Program-made: the position numbers and the translations under genes | In this document: positions 44,871 through 53,225 of the stretch, piece by piece | How the letters are laid out: each line of letters opens with the position of its first letter | How positions within the stretch are numbered: position 1 is the first letter of the stretch | The notes under the pieces: generated by a model | What the model was told of the DNA's origin: nothing | Database searches by the model: none | Seen by the model: the letters and a program-made list of their open reading frames with translations, nothing else | NCBI GenBank assembly: GCA_020633465.1 | Contig: JACKDN010000022.1 | Location: forward strand, 1-64,000 | Length of the DNA: 64,000 nt | Direction of reading: 5' to 3' | Source: Myxococcales bacterium | GTDB taxonomy: Bacteria > Myxococcota_A > Bradymonadia > UBA7976 > UBA1532

Positions 44871-46872
44871 ACGCGTAGCTGACGAAGTCATCGTAGGCGT
44901 ACACGACGATGCCGAAGGCGTCGTCCCCGGCCACGCGGTGCGGGCCGTCCGGCACGCGCAGGTGGACGAAGACCCGCGTCGTGCCCGGCACCGGGGTGCC
45001 CGCGCTCAGATCGATCTCGGCGCCGTCGAGCGTCACCGTCGCGTCCGGATCGGCCACCACCATCAGGTAGTCGTGCGCGAAGGTGTCGGGGGTGAGGAAG
45101 ACGTAGTCGCGGCGGTACTGGCGGTCGGGCGGCACCAGGAAGGCGGACGGATCGCCGGCGGCCGCGCCGAAGGCGCTCTCGACGCCGGTCGACGCCTGGC
45201 CGCTGATGACCCCCATCGCCAGCAGCGGCTGGTTCGCGGCGAGCCCCACCGGCACCCGCAGCCCCATCTCGCAGTGCTGACCGGCGTCGAGCGTCAGCAC
45301 GTCGGGCTCGGTCAGGGCGTCGGCGCAGGACGGCGCGCCGACGTTCGCCGGCGGCAGGGCGCCCAGGCTGTCGAAGGGCTGCCCGAGGATGACGCGCGTG
45401 GCGTCCCGATCGGCGATCAGCTTGAAGTAGGTCACCTCGGTCTCGGCGGGCGGATCGACCCGCGTGGCGAGGGGCACGAGGGCGAAGGCGCGGCCCCACG
45501 CCTGGGTCGGGAACAGCTGCTCTTCGAGGTGGTCGCAGGCGCGCAGCGACGCCGGGGCGCGGGCGCAGTGGTGGCCGCTGAAGACGGCGACCGCCTCGGA
45601 CGACTCGACCTCGATGCCGCTGAGATCGCGGGACAGGGCGTCGAAGGTCATCGGGGCCACGTGCACCGACAGCACCTCGTGCGCCGCCAGCGTGGCGCGC
45701 CAGCCGTCCTCGCCCGGCACCAGCCGGCCCGCGTCGTCGCCCGCCGGGCGCGCCGTGGCCGGCAAGCGCAGCACGACCTCGGTGTCGTCCTGGGTGGCCA
45801 CCACCGCCAGCTCGGCGTTGCCGTCGCTCTGGCTGGGCGCGCCCAGGAACCGGTAGCGCTGGCCCAGCGCGGGCGCGGGCAGCAGCAGGCTGGCGTCGTT
45901 GCTGAAGCTGAAGTTGCAGCACAGCGGGTTGAACTGGTAGGCCGCGACCGGTCGATCGGTGTTCAGGCGCCACGCCTTCCGTACGACCGACGAGGGCTGC
46001 TGCGCCTCGCCGGCGCGGGGCAGCAGCAGCGTCGCCAGCCCGCCCGGCGGCAGCACCAGGCCGTCGACGGCCCCGACCTCGTCGGCCACCACCTCGCCCG
46101 CGGCGTCGCGCACGGTGCTGCGCAGGGTGCGCGGCGCGTACAGCTCGACGGGCAGCTCGGCGTCGGTGGGCGGCTCGACGGTGTAGGTGGCCAGCGGGCC
46201 CACGGAGCTCTCGTCCGGGCCCACCAGCCGCAGGCGGGCCGCCGCCTCGAGATCGGGGTTGAACACCACCAGCCCCAGCGGGCTGTGCCGCACCGAGTCG
46301 GTGCCGGCGCCGAAGGTGCGGTAGCTCTCGAGATCGACCGCCCAGTACTCGCAGCCCAGGTAGCTGCGCGTCTGCGCCGCGGCGGCGCACTCGACCGTGG
46401 TGCACTGTCCGTTCGCGCACACCTGGTCGGCGCCGCACATCGCCTCGGCCTGCCAGACGCCGTCGACGCAGCGCACCGGGCCCCCGTCCCCGCAGGCGAC
46501 GTCGCCTTCGACGCAGGCGCCGGCCGGCACGCAGTCGCCGCCCAGACACACCAGGCCGTCGGGGCACCGGTTGACGCGCCAGGCGCGATCCGCCTGGCAC
46601 ACCTGCACGAGGGCCTCGTCGCCCGGCACGCACTGGCGCAGCCCGGGCTCGGCGCAGGCGGGCCCCGCGTCGAGCGCCGGCCCGGGCGGCGGGGCGACGT
46701 CGTCGACGGCGCCGGCGTCCACGAAGATCTGGGCGTCGAGCAGCACCAGCGCGTCGCGCACGCGGACCTCGGCGTCCACGAGCGAGCGGCCGGCGTCGGG
46801 ATCGGCCGTCGCGCCGCCGTCCTCGCATCCGAGGAGGCCCACCAGGGCCCAGAGCAGCGCGGTGCGGGTCAT
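44839..46872 (-). CDS. IgGFc-binding-like lipoprotein
   Basis: This 677-residue lipoprotein has lipobox ALVGLLGC (C16), acidic CEDGG, then an Asp/Ala linker. A Cys-rich EGF-like region follows (about 70-160: RQCVPGDEALVQVC, GLVCLGGDCVPAGAC, DQVCANGQCTTVEC). The large C-terminal domain (about 165-677) opens with RSYLGCEYWAVDLE and carries RPVAAYQFNPLCCNFSFSND, VAVFSGHHCARAP, HLEEQLFPTQAWG and YDDFVSYAFTGGLN. These match the family called IgGFc-binding in metazoans, here a probable bacterial adhesin. The gene downstream in transcription ends inside the convergent SpeE-like gene. It is the second of a tandem pair, 15 bases after its paralogue. Confidence 0.8.
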   Translation of the reverse strand: MTRTALLWALVGLLGCEDGGATADPDAGRSLVDAEVRVRDALVLLDAQIFVDAGAVDDVAPPPGPALDAGPACAEPGLRQCVPGDEALVQVCQADRAWRVNRCPDGLVCLGGDCVPAGACVEGDVACGDGGPVRCVDGVWQAEAMCGADQVCANGQCTTVECAAAAQTRSYLGCEYWAVDLESYRTFGAGTDSVRHSPLGLVVFNPDLEAAARLRLVGPDESSVGPLATYTVEPPTDAELPVELYAPRTLRSTVRDAAGEVVADEVGAVDGLVLPPGGLATLLLPRAGEAQQPSSVVRKAWRLNTDRPVAAYQFNPLCCNFSFSNDASLLLPAPALGQRYRFLGAPSQSDGNAELAVVATQDDTEVVLRLPATARPAGDDAGRLVPGEDGWRATLAAHEVLSVHVAPMTFDALSRDLSGIEVESSEAVAVFSGHHCARAPASLRACDHLEEQLFPTQAWGRAFALVPLATRVDPPAETEVTYFKLIADRDATRVILGQPFDSLGALPPANVGAPSCADALTEPDVLTLDAGQHCEMGLRVPVGLAANQPLLAMGVISGQASTGVESAFGAAAGDPSAFLVPPDRQYRRDYVFLTPDTFAHDYLMVVADPDATVTLDGAEIDLSAGTPVPGTTRVFVHLRVPDGPHRVAGDDAFGIVVYAYDDFVSYAFTGGLNLEKE

Positions 46873-46887
46873 GAGGCTCCCTACGGG

Positions 46888-48978
46888 TCAGCGCTTGCGG
46901 AGGTTGAGCCCCCCGGTGAACGCGTAGCTGACGAAGTCGTCGTAGGCCACCACCAGGATGCCGAAGGGCCGGTTGGCCTGCAGGCGGTGGGGCCCGTCGC
47001 TCACCGAGACGTGCTTGAAGACGCGGGTGCTGCCCGGGATGGGCTGGGCGTCGCCGAGCGGCACCTCGACGCCGTCCAGCATGAGGCTGGTGTCGGCGTC
47101 CAGGGTCACGGTGACGAAGTCGTTGAAGTAGGTGTCCGGCACGAGGAACGCGTAGTCGTTGCGGTACTGCGCGTCGGGCGGCACGAGGAAGATGGCCGGA
47201 TCGCCCGCGTGGGCGCCGAAGGGCACCGCGGCGCCGGTGCTCTCCTGCCCCGAGAGGATGCCCATCACCATCAGCGTGCCGTCGGCCTCGATCTGCACCG
47301 GGCGCTTGGTCGAGAACTCACAGAAGCCCTCGCCCTGCAGCACGATCGTGCGGCGGTCGCCGGCGAGCATGGTCGCGCAGTCGGGCACGCCGCTGAAGCC
47401 CGTGCCGCGCGCCTGGATCTCGTCCCAGGTGGCGCTGAGCGTCACCCGCGTGCCCGCGTCGCGCGCGATGATCTTCCAGTAGATCTGCTCGAAGGCGCTG
47501 TTGTTGCCCCGCTCGGGCGGCGGCACGAGCACGAAGTTGTTGCCCCACGTGCCGGTCGGGAACAACTGCTCCTGCAGGTGATCGCAGGCGGTCAGCAGCT
47601 CGGGGTAGTTGGTGCAGTGATGCGCCGAGAAGACCGCGACGGGCTTGTCGGTCGTCACCCGCGCGCCGGACAGATCCCGCGGCGGGCTGCTGAAGTCGCC
47701 CAGCCCGCGCCCGACGGTGTTCAGCACCATCACCTCCTGCGCGTTCAGTTGCAGCGAGACGCGGCCAGCGGCGTTGCGGACTCGGCCGGCCGGATCGGCC
47801 GCGATGTCGCCGTTGCGCGGCAGGGCGACGTCCACCTGCGTGCCGTCCTCGGTGCCCACCACCACCATCGCGCCGGGGAAGTTCGACACCCCGAGGTTGC
47901 CCCCCCAGTGCGGCACGCCCAGGAAGCGGTAGTCGGTGCCCAGGGCGGTCACCGGGAAGAGCAGGCTGGCGTCGTTGCTGAAGCTGTAGTTGCAGCAGTA
48001 CGGGCTGAACTGATAGGCGGCCACCGGTCGGTCGGTGCGGATGCGGTAGGCGCGCTGCGCCACGCCGCTGTTGGTGGGCGGCGCGCCGCCGTTGGGCAGC
48101 AGCAGCGTCGCGATGCCCCCGGGCGGGATCTCGACGCCGTCGGCCATCACGATGCCCGTCTCGACGACCATGCCATCGCCGTCGCGCACCTCGCTGCGCA
48201 CGGTCTGCGCCTGATAGTTCGCCTGAATCTGCGGCGACGGCGGCACGTTGATGCGGCGCTCGCCGACCAACTGGGCCGGCATGCCGTTGGGCCCGTCGAC
48301 GCGCACCGTCGCCGTCTCGACGAAGTCGGGGTTGGCCACCACGACGCCGATCGGCGCGGTCGGGGTCGACTCGTCGCCGGGCGTGAACGCGGCGTTGGGC
48401 AGATCGACGGCGATGTAGTCGCAGCCCAGGTAGCTGCGGTTGGCCGCCGCCTCGGCACAGGCGAGGCCGCGGCAAACGCCCTCCTGGCAGATCTCGCCCT
48501 CGGTGCACGGGGTCTGGCGCTGCCAGCCGTCGGCGCCACACACGCCCGGCACGTCGGGCGACAGGCAGGTGCGCTCGCCGGGCGCGCAGTCGCCGGGATC
48601 GCCGACGCACAGGCCCTCGGCGCACAGCTCGTCGGCGCTGCAGCGCTCGACCGCCCAGCGGCGATCGTCGCGGCACACCTGGCGGAACTGCTGCCCCTCT
48701 TCGACGCAGCGCACCATGCCCGGCGCGCACTCGCCCATCGGCGCCGCGTCGACGCCGGGGCCGCCGTCCGGGGTCGGCCCGGGGCCGCCGTCGGACGGCG
48801 CGCCGGTGTCGGGTCGGGCGACGCGCGCGTCCTCGACGGCCAGGATGTCGGCGTCGGCGCCGATGCCCCGGCCGGGACCGCTGTCGCCGAGGACGACGGT
48901 GCCCCCGCCGCCGCCCTCGTCGTCGCAGGCGACGAGGGCCAGGGCCAGGCCCACGGCCAGTGTCGTGCGTGCGCGCAT
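46888..48978 (-). CDS. IgGFc-binding-like lipoprotein, paralogue
   Basis: This 696-residue lipoprotein has lipobox LALALVAC (C18), CDDEGGGGG, then a Gly/Asp linker to about residue 75. The Cys-rich EGF-like part (MVRCVEEGQQFRQVC, DELCAEGLCVGDPGDC, GEICQEGVCRGLAC) is followed by the same C-terminal domain as its neighbour: RSYLGCDYIAVDLP, RPVAAYQFSPYCCNYSFSND, VAVFSAHHCTNYP, DHLQEQLFPTGTWG and YDDFVSYAFTGGLN. The two copies share order and most cysteines but are strongly diverged, so the duplication is old. It is the first gene of the pair; the 62 bases to the divergent SpoIID-like gene should hold both promoters. Confidence 0.82.
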   Translation of the reverse strand: MRARTTLAVGLALALVACDDEGGGGGTVVLGDSGPGRGIGADADILAVEDARVARPDTGAPSDGGPGPTPDGGPGVDAAPMGECAPGMVRCVEEGQQFRQVCRDDRRWAVERCSADELCAEGLCVGDPGDCAPGERTCLSPDVPGVCGADGWQRQTPCTEGEICQEGVCRGLACAEAAANRSYLGCDYIAVDLPNAAFTPGDESTPTAPIGVVVANPDFVETATVRVDGPNGMPAQLVGERRINVPPSPQIQANYQAQTVRSEVRDGDGMVVETGIVMADGVEIPPGGIATLLLPNGGAPPTNSGVAQRAYRIRTDRPVAAYQFSPYCCNYSFSNDASLLFPVTALGTDYRFLGVPHWGGNLGVSNFPGAMVVVGTEDGTQVDVALPRNGDIAADPAGRVRNAAGRVSLQLNAQEVMVLNTVGRGLGDFSSPPRDLSGARVTTDKPVAVFSAHHCTNYPELLTACDHLQEQLFPTGTWGNNFVLVPPPERGNNSAFEQIYWKIIARDAGTRVTLSATWDEIQARGTGFSGVPDCATMLAGDRRTIVLQGEGFCEFSTKRPVQIEADGTLMVMGILSGQESTGAAVPFGAHAGDPAIFLVPPDAQYRNDYAFLVPDTYFNDFVTVTLDADTSLMLDGVEVPLGDAQPIPGSTRVFKHVSVSDGPHRLQANRPFGILVVAYDDFVSYAFTGGLNLRKR

Positions 48979-49040
48979 GGAGCCACCTCCGAGTGAGCGA
49001 AGCGCGGAGGATAGCAGAAAGGCCGGTCGAGGGGCGCATC

Positions 49041-50702
49041 GTGCTATCGTCCCGCGCCGTGCCTCCCCTCCCCTCCGTCCACGCGCTGCTGCTCCTGACG
49101 ATGCTGCTGCCCCAGGTGGCCGGGGCCCAGCCGCTGACCCGCAAGGATCGGCTGGCGGTGCTGTACAGCAACCAGGTGGTGTTCGACCGACACGGCGAGC
49201 CGCTGGTCTCGGTCCGGCTGACCGAAGCGCAGGACAGCGTGACGGTGCGGAGCGGCGGTCGGCTGACCCTGTTGCCCGGCGGCGACGACGCGGCGCGCGT
49301 GACCGCGCGGCGCCGGGCGCGCTGGACCTTCACCGTCGAGGACGGGCGGCCCGGGCGGGTGCGTTCCTGGGTGGTGGCCGAGCGTCTGCCGGCCGCCCAG
49401 CTCGAGGCCGTCGCCGCGGCGCGCGCCCGCTGGGCCGCGACCGGCCTCGAGGTGCGCCTGTTCGAGGCCGGCGCCCTGCTGGGCCTGGCTGGCAAGACCC
49501 TCGACACGCGCACCGTGACCATCGGCCTCGACCCTCAGCCGGACGCCGCGGCCGCCCGCGCCCGCGGCGCCGCGCTGCGCGCCGCCGGCCACGCGGTGAC
49601 CGACGAGGTGATCGCCGAGGCGCTCAGCCGCCCGACCGGCTGGATCGTCGCGCGCGAGGCGAAGAGCAAGGTGCAGGTCCGCGCGCGCGACCTGCTGTGG
49701 ATCACCCCCGACGACGACGCCGAGGTCGAGATCGTCGATCTCGAGTGGGGCCACGGCACGCCCAAGCGCGGCCGGGCCGACCGGCGCTACCGCGGCGACG
49801 TCTACCTCGCGATCGGCAACGACGGGCGCCTGGTGGTGGCCAACCTGCTGCCCGCCGAGCGGCTGCTCGAGGGCGTCGTGCCCTCGGAGATCTTCCCCTC
49901 GGCGCCGGCCGCGGCGCTGCGCGCGCAGGCCGTCGCCGCGCGCGGCCAGCTGTTGGCCAAGGTGGGCACGCGGCATCGCGCCGACCCCTACCTGCTGTGC
50001 GCCGAGACCCACTGCCAGGTCTACACCGGGGCGACCAAGGCCCACCCCCGCACCACCGCCGCGGTGCGCGCCACGCGCGGTGAGCTGCTCTTCGACGCCG
50101 AGGGCCTCGTCGACACCACCTACAGCAGCGCGTGCGGGGGGCACTCCGAGGCCTTCCACAGGATGTGGGGCGGCGCGCCCAAGGCGGCCCTGCCGGGGGT
50201 CTGGGATCAGCCCGCGGGGGGGGTCGAGCCGATCACCGACGTCGCCGCCTTCGTCGATCACCCGCCCCCGAACGCCTGGTGCGCGGCCAGCGCCGGCAAG
50301 GCCGGCGTGTTCCGATGGACGCGCCGCCGCACCGCCGAGCAGGTCGCCGCCGGGTTGGCGTCGCGCGGCGGCGTGGGGCGCGTGCTGCGCATCGAGGCGG
50401 CGCGCCGCGGGGTCAGCGGGCGCGCCCTGGCGGTGACCTACGTGGGCGACGCGGGCCGGCTGACCGTCGAGGGCAGCTACGTCAACCGGACGCTGCTCGG
50501 GCGCCTGCCCAGCGGCGCGTGGGTGGCCCGGCCCGAGGGCCCCGCCGATCGCCCCACCGCCTGGACCTTCGACGGCGCGGGGTTCGGCCACGGCGTGGGC
50601 ATGTGCCAGCACGGCGCCATCGGGCAGGCCCGCGCCGGCCGGGGCCACGCGGACATCCTCACGCACTACTACCGGGGCAGCCACGTGGAGCGCGCGTGGT
50701 GA
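49041..50702 (+). CDS. SpoIID/LytB-domain exported protein
   Basis: This 553-residue exported protein has a signal peptide ending PQVAGAQ. The SpoIID domain, a lytic transglycosylase acting on peptidoglycan lacking stem peptides in sporulating Firmicutes, lies in the C-terminal half. It is marked by LEGVVPSEIFPSAPAAALRA (with the expected Glu), ARGQLLAKVGTRH, CAETHCQVYTGA, YSSACGGHSE and GFGHGVGMCQHGA. The N-terminal 250 residues are unrecognised. GTG 49041 is chosen because GAGGGG lies six bases upstream and it gives a better n-region. GTG 49059 is the alternative and would be leaderless behind TATCGT (49045-49050). In a Gram-negative this is likely a cell-wall or division-septum enzyme. Confidence 0.85.
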   Translation: MLSSRAVPPLPSVHALLLLTMLLPQVAGAQPLTRKDRLAVLYSNQVVFDRHGEPLVSVRLTEAQDSVTVRSGGRLTLLPGGDDAARVTARRRARWTFTVEDGRPGRVRSWVVAERLPAAQLEAVAAARARWAATGLEVRLFEAGALLGLAGKTLDTRTVTIGLDPQPDAAAARARGAALRAAGHAVTDEVIAEALSRPTGWIVAREAKSKVQVRARDLLWITPDDDAEVEIVDLEWGHGTPKRGRADRRYRGDVYLAIGNDGRLVVANLLPAERLLEGVVPSEIFPSAPAAALRAQAVAARGQLLAKVGTRHRADPYLLCAETHCQVYTGATKAHPRTTAAVRATRGELLFDAEGLVDTTYSSACGGHSEAFHRMWGGAPKAALPGVWDQPAGGVEPITDVAAFVDHPPPNAWCAASAGKAGVFRWTRRRTAEQVAAGLASRGGVGRVLRIEAARRGVSGRALAVTYVGDAGRLTVEGSYVNRTLLGRLPSGAWVARPEGPADRPTAWTFDGAGFGHGVGMCQHGAIGQARAGRGHADILTHYYRGSHVERAW

Positions 50703-50791
50703 CCCCCGAACGGTTGCGCCGGATGTCGACGTTTGCGACGTTTCGGCCCGGGCCGAGTCTATCGGCTGCACACCGGACCAGGAGTTTCCCC

Positions 50792-51238
50792 ATGAACGCA
50801 CGTCTGCCCTTCGCCTTCGCCGCGCTGTTGCTGCTCGGCTTCGCCGGTCAGGCGCAGGCTCACTGTCAGGTGCCCTGCGGCATCTACGACGATCACGCCC
50901 GCATCCACGCCATGCTCGAGGACGCCACCACCATCGAGAAGGCCCTGAGCGAGATGAAGGGGCTGGTCGGCAAGACCGACGCGCAGAGCTTCAACCAGGC
51001 GGCGCGCTGGGTCGCGACCAAGGAGCAGCACGCGACGCACATCCAGGAGGTGGTCGCGGTCTACTTCATGACGCAGCGCGTGAAGCCGGGCGAGAAGGAC
51101 ACCGCCGCGCAGCTCGCCGCGCTCCACGAGGTGATGGTGTGGGCGATGAAGACCAAGCAGTCGGTCGACCCGGCCAACGTCACGAAGCTGCGCGAGGCGA
51201 TCACCAAGCTCGAGACGTGGTGGCCCCCCAAGAAGTAG
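50792..51238 (+). CDS. sodN: Nickel superoxide dismutase with Sec signal peptide
   Basis: This 148-residue precursor has signal peptide residues 1-23 (MNARLPFAFAALLLLGFAGQ then AQA). Predicted cleavage exposes His24 as the new N-terminus, giving HCQVPCGIY, the exact nickel-hook motif H-C-x-x-P-C-G-x-Y with His1, Cys2, Cys6 and Tyr9 of mature NiSOD. The rest is the expected four-helix bundle (HARIHAMLEDATTIEKALSE to LETWWPPKK). NiSOD dismutates superoxide and needs its N-terminal amine free, normally by a dedicated protease (SodX). Here a Sec-type signal could do that while exporting the enzyme to the periplasm or beyond. AGGAG lies about eight bases before the ATG. No sodX-like gene is adjacent. 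Confidence 0.9.
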   Translation: MNARLPFAFAALLLLGFAGQAQAHCQVPCGIYDDHARIHAMLEDATTIEKALSEMKGLVGKTDAQSFNQAARWVATKEQHATHIQEVVAVYFMTQRVKPGEKDTAAQLAALHEVMVWAMKTKQSVDPANVTKLREAITKLETWWPPKK

Positions 51239-51256
51239 CGGCCCGCGCCGCGCCCC

Positions 51257-52698
51257 TCACTCCACCGTCAGGCCGTGGTGGGCCAGCAGATCGCCCGTGA
51301 GGCGCCGCAGGCGCGCCGCGGCGACCAGCCGATCGGCGCGGGCGCGCGCCAGCGCCAGCCGCGCCTCGGCCAGGCCCTGCTGCACCTGCAGCACCGCCAG
51401 GTTCGTCGACCGGCCCAACGCGTACTTCTGCTGCTCGGCCTCGTGCGAGGCCTCGGCCGCGGCCACCGCGTCGCGCGCCAGCTCGGTCTGGCGGTCGGCG
51501 GCGCGGGTGGCCCGCAGCGCCTCGGCTGCCGCGCGCCGCGCCTCGCGCGCGCGGGCGGCGAGGTCGAGGCGCGACGCCTCGACCTCGAGCTGGGCCTCGC
51601 GCGCCGCGCCCTCGGCGGCCTGGTTGCTGGGCGGCCAGGCGAACACCAGCGACGCCCCGTAGTAGTGCGTCTCGTTGTCCGGCACCGCGGCGATGGCGTC
51701 CGCCGCCGTCTCGTCGAGGCCGATCTGGCGGCCACGAGCCGCAGATCGAGCTGCGGCCGGGTGGCGTCGGCCTCCTGCGCCAGGGCCTCGGCGCGCGCCT
51801 CGATGTCCTTGGCCGCGGCCTGCAGCTCGGGACCGGCTGCGGCGGCCTCGGCGGCGGCCGCGGCGTCGCCGACCCAGGGCGCGGGCTCGGGCAGCCTGGC
51901 GGCCTCGGGCGGCGCCTCGACGCCCATCAGCACCGCCAGGCTGGCCGCGCGATCCTCGGCCAGCCGCGCCGCCGCGTGCTCGGCGCGGCGGCGCTCGGCC
52001 AGCGTCTGCCGGACGACCGCGAGGTCGACCGGCGCCGCGCGCCCGGCGTCGATGCGCGCCTCGGTGGCCTCGAGCTGCCGCTCGGCCAGCTGCACCGCGC
52101 CCTGGCGGATCGCCAGATCCTCCTGGGCGAAGGCCAGCTCGACGTAGGCGACGACGACGCTCTCGAGCACCTGCTCGGCGGCGGCCACGCGCCGCGCCTT
52201 GCCGGCGTCCACGGTGGCGCGGGCGGCGCGCACGCCGGCCTCGTTCACGCCGCGCCCGAAGCCCCGCAGCAGCGGCTGCTGGACGACCAGCTCGAGGCGC
52301 GCCTGGTGGCACTGATCGCTGGCCTGGCCGGGGATGCAGTTGCGGAAGGGGTTGTCGGTGGCGGTGAGCGTGTGGCCCAGGCCGAGCCGAAGCTGCGTAC
52401 CCCACACGAGGGGCTGCACGACGGCGGCCTCGATGGCGAGGTTGGTGGTGTTCAGGGCCTCGGGCGCCGAGCCGGGGAAGGCGCCGGTCTGGCGCTCGGT
52501 GTCCGCGTCGAGCTGCAGCTCGAGCACCAGATCGAAGGCGCCGCGGGCCGACACGACCGCCGCCTCGCGCGCTCGCGTGCGCACGCCGGCCGCCGCCAGC
52601 GTGGGATCGGTGGCCAGGGCGGCGCGCAGCGCGTCGTCGAGGTGGACGGGCGGCGCGGTCAGCGCCAGCGGCAGGGCGAGCAACAGGGGGAGCGTCAT
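51257..52698 (-). CDS. TolC-family outer-membrane factor (frameshifted)
   Basis: This is a TolC-type channel component with signal peptide MTLPLLLALPLALTAPPVHL. The first repeat (about 20-230) has RQTGAFPGSAPEALNTTN, ELVVQQPLLRGFGRGVNEAG and long helices. The second repeat (about 245-480) has RARAEALAQEAD-like helices, ETHYYGASLVFAWPPSNQ and a final RLRRLTGDLLAHHGL. The frame breaks near 51725: GGCCGCCAGATCG needs one more C to read AAQIGLDETAADA in place of the out-of-frame ARSASTRRR. The 1442-base span is one base short of 481 codons, which fits a single missing base. It is divergent from the small gene and RND pump, with which it may form one export system. Confidence 0.82.
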
Positions 52699-52824
52699 GC
52701 GGGGGAGGATAACCCCGGGCGCCCCGCGGTCGCAGCCCCCCGCCGCCGACCGCGCCGACGACGACGAGGCGCGGCGACCGAGCGCGCCTCGTTTGATGCT
52801 AGACTCCGCGGCCGGAGGGTGCCC

Positions 52825-53202
52825 ATGGCGACGACCGTAGAGTCCTTCGAGCTGGACATCGACCGCGAGCGCGTGTGCCTCGACGGCGAGTGGCTGACGA
52901 CCGGGGATCTGACCCGCCGCATCACCGAGAAGGTGCAGGCGGGTGATTACCGCGTGTCGCGGCTGTCCCTGGCGCTCGAGCAGCTCGAAGAGACGCTGGC
53001 CCGCGTGCGCACGGTCGAGCTGCGGGTGGCGCCGGAGCTGCTGGCCAGCTTCGAGCGCATCGCCGGCTTCGAAGAGGTGCCGCTGACGACCGTGCTGCGG
53101 CAGGCGCTGGTGCACTACGTGGCCTCGGACGACGCGGCCCGGCGGCTGTTCCGCGCGCACCGCGCCGAGGCCGCCGCCGACGAGCCCGAGGTCGAGCCCT
53201 GA
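52825..53202 (+). CDS. Small hypothetical protein before RND transporter
   Basis: This 125-residue cytoplasmic protein is not recognised. It is acidic and helical, with ALEQLEETLARVRTVELRVA in the middle. GGAGGG lies about six bases before the ATG, and TAGACT at 52800 could be its -10. Its last codons run into the RND gene (possible CTG start at 53199 overlapping its TGA), so the two are almost certainly in one operon. It is too small and lacks a lipobox or hairpin domain for a periplasmic adaptor; a regulatory role is possible. Confidence 0.6.
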   Translation: MATTVESFELDIDRERVCLDGEWLTTGDLTRRITEKVQAGDYRVSRLSLALEQLEETLARVRTVELRVAPELLASFERIAGFEEVPLTTVLRQALVHYVASDDAARRLFRAHRAEAAADEPEVEP

Positions 53203-53225
53203 CCGGCGGCCTGCCCGGGCTGGCG

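Noticed and set aside
44938..48996. Plus-strand open frame of 1352 codons
   Set aside because: It is antisense across both IgGFc-like lipoproteins; it has no signal peptide, no ribosome-binding site and biased composition.
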